A DNA stretch of 64,000 bases from Streptomonospora litoralis (GCF_004323735.1 NZ_CP036455.1:4583101-4647100); one strand, 5' to 3'; shown: positions 45,031 to 55,153, numbered from the stretch's first letter. Notes: generated by a model not told the origin, from the sequence alone. Translations and numbers: made by a program.

Positions 45031-45927
45031 TCACGCCACCCTTTCCGCGGTCTTCGCGCTCAGTCCGCCCTGGCGGGTCAGCAGCACCGCGGCCAGTACG
45101 GCGACGACCGCGATGTCGCCGAGCCCGGCGACGGTGTAGTAGTTGGCGAACTGCTGGATCATCGCGACCGCGACCGAAGCCACGGCGCAGCCGGTGATGG
45201 AGGCGGTTCCGCCGATCACGACCACGATGAAGGCGAAGATCAGCAGGGACACGCCCTGTGTGGGGGTCACCACGCCGAAGTACAGCCCGCCCAGCGCACC
45301 GGCCAGCGAGGCCGCGGCTCCGCCGATCGCGAAGACCAGCGTGAACGCCTTGCGCACGTCGATGCCCAGGGCGGTGACCATGGCGCGGTCCTCCACCCCG
45401 GCCCGCACGATCAGGCCGTAGCGGGTGCGGCGGACGAACAGCAGCAGCCCGACCAGCACCGCCGCGGCCACCGCGATCAGCAGCAGCCGGTCGCGGGGCA
45501 CCGCGGCGCCCAGTACCGACACCGTGCCCCGCGCGATCTCCGGGCGCGGGAACGTCAGCGGGTCGGCGCCCCAGATGCCCTGGACGAGGGCCGGTACGGC
45601 CAAACTGAGCCCGACGGTGACGAGGATCTGCTCCCGGTGGCGGCCGTAGAGCGGGCGGATCACCAGCAGCTCCACGACCAGCGCGGCCGCGGTGCCGACC
45701 GCGGTGCCGAAAGCGATCGCGGCCAGGAACCCCCAGCCGCCGCCCGCGGCCCAGGGCAGGTGCGCCGAGGCCCACCAGGTCGCGTAGCCGCCGATGGTCA
45801 AGAACGCGCCGTGGGCGAAGTTCAGCACGTCCATCAGGCCGAAGATGAGCGAAAGCCCGGAGGCGATGAGGAAGTAGAGCGCCCCCAGCCCCAGGCCGGT
45901 GGCGAGCAGCAGCACGACGGTACTCAT
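45031..45927 (-). CDS. livH: Branched-chain amino acid ABC transporter permease LivH
   Basis: 298-aa permease with about eight helices: LIASGLSLIFGLMDVLNFAH and GAFLTIGGYATWW are the LivH signature, and VVVIGGTASITGCAVASVAV the later conserved loop. ATG 45927 follows GGGGAGGA and overlaps the livF stop (ATGA). Partner of LivM. Confidence 0.95.
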   Translation of the reverse strand: MSTVVLLLATGLGLGALYFLIASGLSLIFGLMDVLNFAHGAFLTIGGYATWWASAHLPWAAGGGWGFLAAIAFGTAVGTAAALVVELLVIRPLYGRHREQILVTVGLSLAVPALVQGIWGADPLTFPRPEIARGTVSVLGAAVPRDRLLLIAVAAAVLVGLLLFVRRTRYGLIVRAGVEDRAMVTALGIDVRKAFTLVFAIGGAAASLAGALGGLYFGVVTPTQGVSLLIFAFIVVVIGGTASITGCAVASVAVAMIQQFANYYTVAGLGDIAVVAVLAAVLLTRQGGLSAKTAERVA

Positions 45928-46709
45928 CGGTCCTCCCCTTGCGCGGACTCCGCACCCGCCGGGGCGCGGGAGACGCCGAGCAACTCCCTGGTGCGCTCGG
46001 CGTCCTCCAGCAGCTCGGCCGCGGCGCCGGTGTGCACGACCCGGCCGGCGTCCAGCACGACCGCCTCGTCGGCGACGCGCCGCACCAGGGCGAGGTTCTG
46101 CTCGACCAGCAGCACGGGTACGTCGGCGGCGGCGCGGACCACGGCGTCGGCGACCTCGGCCACCACCCGCGGCGCGAGCCCCTTGGTGGGCTCGTCGACG
46201 ACCAGCAGCCGGTTCTCGTTCAGCAGGGCCCGACCGATGGCCAGCATCTGCTGCTGGCCGCCGGAGAGGGTGCCGGCGGGTTGGGAGGCGCGCTCGCGCA
46301 GCTCGGGGAAGAGTTCGTGGACCAGCTCGTAGCGCGAGGGGCTGCCGGCCCGCTGCGCCAGCCGCAGGTTCTCGGCGACGGTGAGGCCGTTGAATACGCC
46401 GCGGTCCTCGGGCACGTAGCCCACTGAGCGGGTGATCTCGTAGGTGGGGCGGTCGGTGATGTCGCGCCCCTCCAGCACGACCTCGCCGGTGCGAGGCACC
46501 AGGCCGAGCACCGCCTTGACCGCGGTCGTCTTACCGACGCCGTTGCGGCCCAGCACCGCGGTGACTCCGCTGGCGGGCACGGACAGGTCCACGCCCTGCA
46601 GGATGTGGGAGCCCTCGATCCACACGTGCAGCCCGCGCACGCGCAGCAGCGGGCCCGCGGCACCGCGGGCCCCGGGCGCGGCCGGGGCGGTTCCGGGTTT
46701 CGGGGTCAC
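45924..46709 (-). CDS. livF: Branched-chain amino acid ABC transporter ATPase LivF
   Basis: 261-aa ABC ATPase. Walker A LGRNGVGKTTAVKA, signature LSGGQQQMLAIGRAL, Walker B LLVVDEPTKGLAP and the LLVEQNL switch His region typical of LivF. GTG 46709 overlaps the livG stop (GTGA). N-terminal 20 residues are Pro/Ala-rich. Energises uptake through LivHM. Confidence 0.95.
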   Translation of the reverse strand: MTPKPGTAPAAPGARGAAGPLLRVRGLHVWIEGSHILQGVDLSVPASGVTAVLGRNGVGKTTAVKAVLGLVPRTGEVVLEGRDITDRPTYEITRSVGYVPEDRGVFNGLTVAENLRLAQRAGSPSRYELVHELFPELRERASQPAGTLSGGQQQMLAIGRALLNENRLLVVDEPTKGLAPRVVAEVADAVVRAAADVPVLLVEQNLALVRRVADEAVVLDAGRVVHTGAAAELLEDAERTRELLGVSRAPAGAESAQGEDR

Positions 46710-47497
46710 AGCGACTCCCCCAGGTAGGCGGCCTGGACCTGCGGGTCGGCCATAGCGGTCTCGGGGTCGGCGAAGGCCAGCAGCGCGCCGTGGTGCATGA
46801 CGGCCAGCCGGTCGGCCAGCTCCAGCAGCACCTCCATGTGGTGCTCGACCATCAGCACGGTGCACTCGCGCTCGCGCTGCACGGCGCGGATGACGTCGGT
46901 CAGCTCGCCGACCTCGCCCGCGCTGACGCCGGCCATGGGCTCGTCCAGCAGAATCAGCTCCGGGTCGCGCGCCAGCAGCAGCGCCAACTCCAGCTTGCGC
47001 TTGTCACCGTGGGAGAGCCCGGTCGCCTCGGCGCCGCGCCGGTGGGACAGCCGCACGAGCTCCAATACCTCGGCGGTCTGCGGGCCCGCGGCCGACGAGG
47101 CGCGGCGCCAGAAGCGGTGGGACTCGCCGCTGCGCGCCTGCGCGGCCAGGCCCACGTTCTCCTCCGCGGTGAGGTCGCCGAAGACGCTGGAGGTCTGGAA
47201 GGTGCGGCCCAGACCGCGTCGGGTGCGCCGGTGGGGCCGCTCCCGGGTGACGTCGGCGCCGCCCAGCAGCACGCGTCCGCGGGTGGGCCGGGTCAGCCCG
47301 GAGACCAGGTTGAACAGCGAGGTCTTGCCCGCGCCGTTGGGGCCGATGACCGCGACGAACTCGCCGTCGCGCGCGGCCAGGGTGACGCCGTCGACGATGA
47401 CGGCGCCGCCGACGGACCAGGACAGGTCCTCCAGCGCCAGTGCGGGAGCGGGCGCCGCCTCGGGTGCGGCGCCCGCCGGTGTGGGTGCGGTGGGCAT
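46706..47497 (-). CDS. livG: Branched-chain amino acid ABC transporter ATPase LivG
   Basis: 263-aa ABC ATPase. Walker A IGPNGAGKTSLFNLVSG, the LivG-type RRGLGRTFQTSSVFGDLTAE, signature LSHGDKRKLELALLLA, and Walker B LILLDEPMAGVS. The signature S-H-G-D replaces the common S-G-G-Q, as in other LivG proteins. ATG 47497 is 4 bases after the livK stop. Confidence 0.95.
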   Translation of the reverse strand: MPTAPTPAGAAPEAAPAPALALEDLSWSVGGAVIVDGVTLAARDGEFVAVIGPNGAGKTSLFNLVSGLTRPTRGRVLLGGADVTRERPHRRTRRGLGRTFQTSSVFGDLTAEENVGLAAQARSGESHRFWRRASSAAGPQTAEVLELVRLSHRRGAEATGLSHGDKRKLELALLLARDPELILLDEPMAGVSAGEVGELTDVIRAVQRERECTVLMVEHHMEVLLELADRLAVMHHGALLAFADPETAMADPQVQAAYLGESL

Positions 47498-47501
47498 CCG
47501 G

Positions 47502-48692
47502 CTACCCGCCCACCGGGGGTGCGACGTCCTCGGCCGGAACGGTGGCGACCAGTTCGGGCTCGGCAGTGTCGCCGGAACCGGTGAGCCGCGCCTGGTACAT
47601 CGGCTGCAGCAGGGCGTGGTCCTCGGCGCGCACGGTCAGCTCGCCCTTGACGCCGTCGAAGGTCCAGCCCTCCAGCGCGGAGATGTGCTTCTGCACGTCG
47701 TCGCCGGCGGCTGCGGCGCGGACCACCATCTGGGCCGCGGTGAACCCGTCGGGGGTGAAGAGGTCGACGGTTCCGCCGGCCTCCTCGACGCGGGTGCGCA
47801 TCGCCTCGGAGACCTCGGTGTCGGCCGCGCCCTCGAAATAGTGCGACAGGAAGTCGATCTTGCCCGTGCTCTTGCCGAACACCGGGTAGGACGCCTTGAT
47901 GTCGAGGCCGGTGACCACGTCGGTGGAGTCGAGCACACCCTGCTGGTCCAGCGCCTTCCACATCGCCGAGGCGGTCTCGCCCGCCCAGGCCACGAACAGC
48001 AGGTCGGGTTCGGCCTGTTTGGCCTGCTGGGCGAACGGGGTCAGGTCGGTGGAGTCCGGCGGCGCGAGGATGGAGTCGACCTTCGCGCCCTGCTCCTCCA
48101 GCACCGCGGTCACGGCGTCGACGTTGTCCTGGCCGAAGGCGTTCTGCTGGGCGAAAACGGTGACGTCGGCGCCCCGGGGGTCCTCCATGAACGTCGCGGC
48201 CGTGCGGATGTCCTGGTGGGTCTGCCGGCCCGAGCGGAACGTGTAGTCGTTCATGCCGGTGATGGCGTCGGTGGCGGCGGCGCCGGAGACGAACAGCACC
48301 TCGTTCTGCTTGGCGACCGGGGCCACCTGTACGGCGACCCCCGAGGAGGTGGACCCGGCCAGGATGGTGTGGCCGTCGCCGATCAGCTCGCGGGCGGCGG
48401 AGACCGCCGTCGCGGGGTCGCCGGCGTCGTCCATCTCGGTCACCTCGACGGGGCGGCCGTCGATCTCCATGGTGCCGTCGGTGGCGTAGTCCAGGCCGGC
48501 CTCGAAGCCTTCGTAGTACTGCTTGCCGTAGGTGGCCAGCGGTCCCGACGCGGAGTAGACGACGCCGACCTTGATCGGGCCGTCCTCTGGGCCGCCCGCG
48601 GCGGTGGAGGCGGGCGAGCCGCAGGAGCTCAGCAGCAGGGCGCCGGTGCACAGCGCGGCGGCGGCAAGGCCCCCTCGGGGGAATCGTCGCAT
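47502..48692 (-). CDS. livK: ABC transporter substrate-binding lipoprotein (branched-chain amino acid or related)
   Basis: 396-aa lipoprotein. Signal with lipobox LLSSCGSP (Cys24), then a periplasmic-binding-protein type I fold: IKVGVVYSASGPLATYGKQY, AARELIGDGHTILAGSTSSG, FVAWAGETASAMW, YFEGAADTEVSEAM and FTAAQMVVRAAAAGDD. Related proteins bind branched-chain amino acids, urea or amides, so the substrate is not certain. ATG 48692 follows TTGGAGAGCC. First gene of livKGFHM; a CRP-like dyad lies 90 bases upstream. Confidence 0.92.
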   Translation of the reverse strand: MRRFPRGGLAAAALCTGALLLSSCGSPASTAAGGPEDGPIKVGVVYSASGPLATYGKQYYEGFEAGLDYATDGTMEIDGRPVEVTEMDDAGDPATAVSAARELIGDGHTILAGSTSSGVAVQVAPVAKQNEVLFVSGAAATDAITGMNDYTFRSGRQTHQDIRTAATFMEDPRGADVTVFAQQNAFGQDNVDAVTAVLEEQGAKVDSILAPPDSTDLTPFAQQAKQAEPDLLFVAWAGETASAMWKALDQQGVLDSTDVVTGLDIKASYPVFGKSTGKIDFLSHYFEGAADTEVSEAMRTRVEEAGGTVDLFTPDGFTAAQMVVRAAAAGDDVQKHISALEGWTFDGVKGELTVRAEDHALLQPMYQARLTGSGDTAEPELVATVPAEDVAPPVGG

Positions 48693-48781
48693 GGGCTCTC
48701 CAAGGGGATGTTCGGGCCGGGCGGGGCCGCGTGGCGCTCCGCCCGGGCCGTGGGGGTGGATGTCACGAACTTAGAACCGCA

Positions 48782-48795
48782 GTGACTCGTTTCAC
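48782..48795. promoter_or_regulatory. CRP-like dyad upstream of livK
   Basis: GTGA-N6-TCAC (GTGACTCGTTTCAC, followed by A), 90 bases before the livK start. The interval 48693-49264 (572 bases) otherwise shows no convincing gene: its open frames are Arg/Ala/Gly-rich, lack ribosome-binding sites, and resemble shadow coding. Confidence 0.4.
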
Positions 48796-49264
48796 ATGTA
48801 GGTAGCGCACACATCTACCACCGGGTTCATGTGCGCGCCATCCCTGCGCCGCGCCGACGGGAAGTACAAGTTCATCGGCAGAGCCGCGCCGAATCCGCCC
48901 GGACCCTCGCCGAGCGCGTGGTTTTCGTCGGAGAACGGCCCGCATCCGGTGATCTTCGCGCGTTGGACGGCCGCAGCCGCCGCCCCGAAGAGCGGGCGGC
49001 GAACCGGATCGGCGCCCCGAAACGCCAGCGCGACGATACGGCAGGCGCACCGAGGCGGGACATGGGCGGCTCGCCCACACCCGGGCGCGTCCCGGCGTGG
49101 CGGGGCGACACCCGCCGACGGAGGCGCCGCCGGGCGCCCGCGGGCGGCGCGGGTACGCCGCGCCGTAGTGCCGAACGCGTACGCGGCGTCGTGCCGCGCG
49201 CGTAGCGCGATCGCCGCCACTCGGGCGACGCGCCGCGGGGGGCACGGCGCGCAGTCTTGGGTGC

Positions 49265-49606
49265 ATGGACACCGCACTGGCAGCGGCGGCCGGGCGGGGC
49301 GCCGAACTGGTACTCCTCGCCGAGCCCGCCGCCCGCTTCCACCACCCGCACCCACCGTTCCCATCGATGATCGGAGCCGCCATGCTGCTCTTCCTGCTGC
49401 TGGGCGTGATCGCCTTCCTGCTGCTCTCCCGCTTCAAGGGCCGGCGGCCTCCGTGGGCGGCCGCGCCCCACGAACCACCCGAGTACGCCGCCCGCAAGGT
49501 GCTCGCCGAGCGCTTCGCCCGCGGCGACATCACCGTCGACGAGTTCCTGGAGCGCGCCAGCGTGCTGAACTGGACGCCGGGGACGCCCGAAGGCGGCCGC
49601 AAGTGA
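49265..49606 (+). CDS. SHOCT-domain membrane protein
   Basis: 113-aa protein with one transmembrane helix (AAMLLFLLLGVIAFLLL, about residues 38-54) and a C-terminal SHOCT motif (KVLAERFARGDITVDEFLER). Start uncertain: ATG 49265 or the internal ATG 49367 that begins just before the helix. Precedes a DUF2269-like membrane protein with GTGA overlap, suggesting the two work together in the membrane. Confidence 0.7.
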   Translation: MDTALAAAAGRGAELVLLAEPAARFHHPHPPFPSMIGAAMLLFLLLGVIAFLLLSRFKGRRPPWAAAPHEPPEYAARKVLAERFARGDITVDEFLERASVLNWTPGTPEGGRK

Positions 49607-50166
49607 AGCTGCCGCCGGGCCCGCGCAAGGCCGTGCTGAGCGTGCACGTCATCGCCTCCGCCGGCTGGCTGGGCGTGCACGCGGGCGTGCTGACACTGCT
49701 GGCCGCGGGCCTGGCGGCCGAGGGCGCGGCGCGAGCGGGCGAGCTGTACGGTGCCGCGGCGACGCTGGCGGGCACGCTGGTGCTTCCGCTGAGCCTGCTC
49801 GCGCCGGCATCGGGCCTGCTCTGCGCGCTGGGAACGCCCTGGGGTCTGTTCCGCCACTACTGGGTGGCCGCCAAGCTCGCGCTGACGCTGGTACTGGTGG
49901 TGGGCAGCAACATCCGGCTCGTCCCCGGGGTCGTAGCGCTGGCGGCCGACACCGAGGGCGGGACGGTGCTGCCCGCCTATGCCGACCGGCTCAGCCTCGT
50001 CGTCGCGCTGTCGGTGGCGCTGGCGGTGCTGTGCGCGGCCAGCGTGCTGTCCTCGGCCAAACCGTTCGGCCGGATCCGCCGCCGGCGAGGGCCCGCGGAC
50101 TCCCCGGCCGACAGCACCGCCGAACGCGCCGGGGCGCGCACCCGGGCCGGCGCCGCTTCCCCCTGA
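49603..50166 (+). CDS. DUF2269-like integral membrane protein
   Basis: 187-aa protein with four hydrophobic helices (VLSVHVIASAGWLGVHAGVL; LAGTLVLPLSLLAPASGLL; HYWVAAKLALTLVLVVGSN; LSLVVALSVALAVLCAASVL), a conserved early His and a helix-3 Lys, as in DUF2269/YqhA-type proteins. GTG 49603 overlaps the upstream stop. Function unknown. Confidence 0.75.
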   Translation: MKLPPGPRKAVLSVHVIASAGWLGVHAGVLTLLAAGLAAEGAARAGELYGAAATLAGTLVLPLSLLAPASGLLCALGTPWGLFRHYWVAAKLALTLVLVVGSNIRLVPGVVALAADTEGGTVLPAYADRLSLVVALSVALAVLCAASVLSSAKPFGRIRRRRGPADSPADSTAERAGARTRAGAASP

Positions 50167-50251
50167 ATCGCGGGGCTCGCCCGCCCGCCGCAGCGACAGC
50201 CGCGCGCCGCCGTGGCATCCTCGGTCCGGGCAAGCGAGAAGCGGGAGGATC

Positions 50252-50929
50252 ATGGTCGGCATGCGGCACGGCGACCCCTACTCCGATTTCGGCGAGACCG
50301 ACCAGACGGGCGCGGACGACATCGACGCCCTCGTCCGCGCCACCTCACCCGGGACGGGCGGCGGCCGCGCCGGCCCCCACTCCGGCACCCGGCCCGCTCC
50401 CGCCGCGCGCACCGTCCCCTTCGACGTCGTCACCGGCGTGGCCGAGACCCCCGTCGGCTTCCTGTTCTGCGCGATGACCGAGTCCGGGCTGGCGGCGTGC
50501 TCGTTCGCCCCCGAGGAGGACCTCGTCGAGCGGCTCGAACGCGCGGTCTCGCCCAACATCGGTCCGCACGACGCCCACCTGGAGGCGGTGCGGCGCGAGA
50601 TCGACGCCTACTTCGCGGGGCGGCTGAGCTCCTTCACCGTCCCGTTGGACCTGCGGTTGACGGGCGACTTCGCCCGCGTGGTGCTGCGTTCGCTGCTAGA
50701 CGTGCCCTACGGAGCCACGATCACGCTGGGCGGCTTGGGCGCACGGATCGGCCGGCCCAACGCGCGCCGCGCCATCGCCAGCACCCTGGCGGAGAACCCG
50801 CTGTGCCTGTTCCTGCCCTGCCACCGGGTGGTCGCCGACGACTACCCGGCGGAGCTGGGCCCCTATTCGGGCGGCGCCCGCGCCAAGCGCGGACTGCTCG
50901 ATCTGGAGGCCGCGCACGCGGCCGAGTGA
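50252..50929 (+). CDS. ogt: Methylated-DNA-[protein]-cysteine S-methyltransferase
   Basis: 225-aa suicide enzyme that removes alkyl groups from O6-alkylguanine. The active-site PCHRVV motif (Cys about 191) is preceded by YGATITLGGLGARIGRPNAR, the helix-turn-helix and Asn hinge, and followed by YSGGARAKRGLLDLE. The N-terminal 55 residues (DPYSDFGETDQTG and a Gly/Ala-rich stretch) are extra relative to the minimal enzyme. ATG 50252 follows GGGAGGA. Convergent with a phosphatase gene. Confidence 0.92.
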   Translation: MVGMRHGDPYSDFGETDQTGADDIDALVRATSPGTGGGRAGPHSGTRPAPAARTVPFDVVTGVAETPVGFLFCAMTESGLAACSFAPEEDLVERLERAVSPNIGPHDAHLEAVRREIDAYFAGRLSSFTVPLDLRLTGDFARVVLRSLLDVPYGATITLGGLGARIGRPNARRAIASTLAENPLCLFLPCHRVVADDYPAELGPYSGGARAKRGLLDLEAAHAAE

Positions 50930-50987
50930 GGCGGTGGGCCGGTGAGCCGGACGGCGCCGGCCGTGCCGCGGACCCGCTCACGGTGGT

Positions 50988-51521
<534 letters not shown>

Positions 51522-51597
51522 GACCACCACGGTAGCCGAGACAGCGGGCGATTCGCGGGGCCGCGGACCGGGCGGGTGCGGCGGCGGGCGGCGCGGC

Positions 51598-52026
<429 letters not shown>

Positions 52027-52040
52027 CAAGTTGACCTCGC

Positions 52041-53888
52041 TCAATGTCGTCCGACCTGTTCCGAATCGGCCCCGCGCGCGGCGGGAGGCTCCTCGTCTCC
52101 ATCGGATCGCGGATGCGGACCGCCGGTTCGCGACGCGTCCGCTGCGCCGGGCTCGGCGCCCGTCGGGACAGCGTCGTCCGGCGGGTGCGCCGACGGCGAC
52201 GCCGACGCCGCCACAGCGTGCGCCGCGCCGGGCCCGTGCTCGGCCGAGCGGTCCTCGGCGGATGCTTCCCGGTCGCGGCCGCCTTGCTCGGCAGGACCGG
52301 AGTCCGCGGCCTCCTCGGCCTGCGCCGCGGCGGCCTCCTCGCCGTCGCCGTCGCCGACCGGCAGGCTCCAGCATATGCGGGTGCCCGTCGCCTCCTCGCG
52401 CGTCTCGGCGATCGACGAGGTGTCCAGCCAGATCCGGCCGCCGTGGAAGTCCACGATCTTCTTGCACATGGCCAGGCCGATGCCCGTCCCGCTGTACTTG
52501 TCGCGGGTGTGCAGCCGCTGGAAGATGACGAACACGCGCTCGGCGTACTGCGGCTCGATGCCGATCCCGTTGTCGGAGCAGCAGAACACCCACTCGTCGC
52601 CGCTGCGCTCGACGCCGATGTGCACCCGGGGCGGCTCCTCGCCGCGGAACTTGACGGCGTTGCCGATGAGGTTGAAGAACACCTGGGTGAGCAGCGTGCG
52701 GTCGCCCAGGACGGTGGGCAGGTCGTCGGCGGTGACGACCGCGTCGGCCTCCTCCAGGCGGGTCTCCAGACTGCTGAGGGCGTCGGCGAGCGCCTCGTCC
52801 AGCTCGACCGGCGCGTCGTCCTTGGTGCGGCCCACGCGCGAGAACGCCAGCAGATCGTTGATGAGCGTCTGCATCCGCTTGGCGCCCTCGACCGCGTAGT
52901 CGATGTAGGAGTCGGCGCGCTCGTCGAGCTGCCCGCGGTAGCGCCGCTGCAGAAGCTGGCAGAAGCTCGCGACCTTGCGCAGCGGCTCCTGGAGGTCGTG
53001 CGAGGCGACGTAGGCGAACTGCTCCAGCTCCAGGTTGGAGCGGCGCAACTCGTCCCGCTGGCGCTCCAGCAGCTCCGACTGCTCCTGCAGCGTCCGGCGG
53101 GCGGTGCCGACCTCGTCCAGGTCCTTGACGATGCGCTCGCGCATAGCGTCGACGTCGCGGCCCACCCGTTCGATCTCGGGCGGCCCGTGCAGCTCGATGC
53201 GGTGGGCGTAGTAGCCCTCCGACACCTGCATCAGGTGGCTGCCCAGCTCGTCCAGCGGCCGCAGCACCCAGTTCTGCAGCATGACCCACAGGAACGCGCA
53301 CAGGATCACCACGACCATGCCGACCAGCACCAGCAGCGCGACGACCTGCTGGGTGGCCAGCGTCAGGCCCTCGCGCGCCTGGCTCAGCTCCTCGTCGATG
53401 CGCTGCTCGGCGCGGGCGCCTGCGGCGCGCAGGTCGTCGAAGCGGGAGCGGCCGAGCCGGTAGTCCTCCGAGGTGATCTCCTGGCCGGCGTGCACCTTCT
53501 CCAGGGTGGGTTCGGCGAAGTCCTCCTGCCAGTCGCGGCCCGCCTCGATCAGCCGGTTGATGTAGCCGTCGACGTCGCTGTTCTGGTCGGCGATGGACCG
53601 CAGCTGCGGCAGGCTCTCGGCGAGGTCCTGCTTGCCCTGCTGGTAGGGCGCGAGGAAGTCGATGTCGTTGGTCAGCGCGTAGCCGCGGATGCCGTTGTCC
53701 ATGTTGAGGTAGGCAGACATGGTCTGGCGGACGGCGCTCTGGGCCGGGGTCAGCTCGTCGACCTGGCGGTCCAGGGCCTCGCGGGCGTCGAAGGCGGCCA
53801 GCGTGATCGTCGAGACGCACGCGACCAGGACGACCGCGACGGCCGAGAGCAGGACGGTCACCCGGCGGCGCAGCGGCCACTTCCTCAA
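52041..53888 (-). CDS. CHASE3 histidine kinase
   Basis: 615-aa membrane kinase. Helix 1 (VTVLLSAVAVVLVACVSTI), a CHASE3 extracytoplasmic domain (about 35-180, with QSAVRQTMSAYLNMDNGIRG), helix 2, HAMP, HisKA (QFAYVASHDLQEPLRKVASF; His about 335), then HATPase with FFNLIGNAVKF, CCSDNGIGIEP and GTGIGLAMCKKIV. A Ser/Ala/Glu-rich tail of about 100 aa follows. TTG 53888 is chosen: it overlaps the upstream stop (TTGA), has GAGGA 7-8 bases upstream, and gives a short basic N-terminus before helix 1; a GTG at 53861 would trim the basic stretch. Confidence 0.92.
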   Translation of the reverse strand: MRKWPLRRRVTVLLSAVAVVLVACVSTITLAAFDAREALDRQVDELTPAQSAVRQTMSAYLNMDNGIRGYALTNDIDFLAPYQQGKQDLAESLPQLRSIADQNSDVDGYINRLIEAGRDWQEDFAEPTLEKVHAGQEITSEDYRLGRSRFDDLRAAGARAEQRIDEELSQAREGLTLATQQVVALLVLVGMVVVILCAFLWVMLQNWVLRPLDELGSHLMQVSEGYYAHRIELHGPPEIERVGRDVDAMRERIVKDLDEVGTARRTLQEQSELLERQRDELRRSNLELEQFAYVASHDLQEPLRKVASFCQLLQRRYRGQLDERADSYIDYAVEGAKRMQTLINDLLAFSRVGRTKDDAPVELDEALADALSSLETRLEEADAVVTADDLPTVLGDRTLLTQVFFNLIGNAVKFRGEEPPRVHIGVERSGDEWVFCCSDNGIGIEPQYAERVFVIFQRLHTRDKYSGTGIGLAMCKKIVDFHGGRIWLDTSSIAETREEATGTRICWSLPVGDGDGEEAAAAQAEEAADSGPAEQGGRDREASAEDRSAEHGPGAAHAVAASASPSAHPPDDAVPTGAEPGAADASRTGGPHPRSDGDEEPPAARGADSEQVGRH

Positions 53889-55153
53889 GAGCGGTCCTCG
53901 TGGGTGATCAGCAGCATCGCGACGTCGTCCTGCAGCGGACCGCCGTTGTAGTGCTCGGCCTCGTCGACCAGGTGCTCGGGCAGGTCGACGATGGAGGTGC
54001 CGCGGCCCAGCACGTCGCCCACCATCCGGCGCAGCCCGCCGACCTCCAGCCGTGCCGGAGGCTCGCCGTCGTAGGCGTCGACCAGGCCGTCGGTGTAGAG
54101 CATCAGGGTGGCACCGCGCGGCAGCCGGAAGCCCTCGACCTCGGTCTCGCCCTCGGGGAAGACGCCCAGCGGCGGCCGCGGGCCGACGGAGACCTCCTCG
54201 ACCTTGCCGTCGTGCAGCACGAGCGGCGGCGGGTGGCCGAACAGCCGGATCCGGGCGTCCTCGCTGCCGGAGTCGAGACTCGTCTGGCACAGCGTGGCGT
54301 ACATCTCCTCCTGGGCGCGCTCGCTGATGAGGATCTCCTCCAGCGCGGGCAGCACGTCGGCCTCGGCCACGCCGCCCATGACCAGCGCGCGCCAGGCGAT
54401 GCGCAGGCTCACCCCGAGCGCGGCCTCGTCGGGCCCGTGGCCGCTGACGTCGCCGACGATCACGTGGGTGGTGCCGTCCTTCTGCACGGCGTCGTAGAAG
54501 TCGCCGCCGACCAGGGCGCGCTTGCGGCCGGGCCGGTAGAACGAGCGGTGGCTCAGGGGGGAGCTGTCGAGCAGCACCTGGGGGAGCAGGCCGCGCTCCA
54601 GGCGCATGTTCTCGCGCGCGTACAGCTCGGCCTCGCGCAGTTGGCGGGCGTTCTCGTCGGCGCGCTGGCGCTCGACCGAGTAGCGCAGGCTGCGGGCCAG
54701 CAGGGAGCCGTCGACCTGGCCCTTGACGAGGTAGTCCTGGGCGCCCGCCGCGACGGCGGCCACGCCCTCGTGCTCGTCGTCGTAGCCGGTCAGCACCACG
54801 ACGGCGGCCGATGGGGCCGTGGTGAGCACTTCGCGGAGCAGCCCCATGCCTTCGGCGTCGGGGAGGTTGAGGTCGAGGAGCACGCAGCCGCGGAAGCCGG
54901 CGAAGTGCTCGCGGGCCTCGCCGAGGGTGGGCACCCAGGTGATACGGGTGTCCAGCGCCGTGTCTGCGAGCAGTTCCTCGACCAGGAACGCGTCCTGGGT
55001 GTCGTCTTCGATGAGGAGGACGTCGACCGCTTCGGCGGTCGCGGGGGTGCGCCGTTCCATGACAGCCTCAGCGGCGCGGCCGGCGCCGGCCGACCGCGTT
55101 GGTTCGGTATCGGTCATGGTCACGGGCTCTTGCCCTGGTTTCCTGATATCCAC
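53885..55153 (-). CDS. REC-PP2C (RsbU-type) serine phosphatase
   Basis: 422-aa. Receiver domain about 40-160: VLLIEDDTQDAFLVEELL, CVLLDLNLPDAEG, YLVKGQV; then a coiled linker (RQRADENARQLREAELYA) and a SpoIIE-type PP2C domain with GGDFYDAV, VGDVSGHGPDEA, MLYTDGLVDA and PLQDDVAMLLI, the metal-binding acidic residues. Such phosphatases usually act on anti-anti-sigma factors (general stress control), but none is adjacent. GTG 55153 has AGAGG 6 bases upstream; ATG 55117 is an alternative. The stop overlaps the kinase TTG start. Confidence 0.92.
   Translation of the reverse strand: MDIRKPGQEPVTMTDTEPTRSAGAGRAAEAVMERRTPATAEAVDVLLIEDDTQDAFLVEELLADTALDTRITWVPTLGEAREHFAGFRGCVLLDLNLPDAEGMGLLREVLTTAPSAAVVVLTGYDDEHEGVAAVAAGAQDYLVKGQVDGSLLARSLRYSVERQRADENARQLREAELYARENMRLERGLLPQVLLDSSPLSHRSFYRPGRKRALVGGDFYDAVQKDGTTHVIVGDVSGHGPDEAALGVSLRIAWRALVMGGVAEADVLPALEEILISERAQEEMYATLCQTSLDSGSEDARIRLFGHPPPLVLHDGKVEEVSVGPRPPLGVFPEGETEVEGFRLPRGATLMLYTDGLVDAYDGEPPARLEVGGLRRMVGDVLGRGTSIVDLPEHLVDEAEHYNGGPLQDDVAMLLITHEDRS

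Noticed and set aside
48829-49264. Frames on both strands between livK and the SHOCT gene
   Set aside because: Codon bias and composition resemble shadows; no start signal or family match. Left as noncoding.
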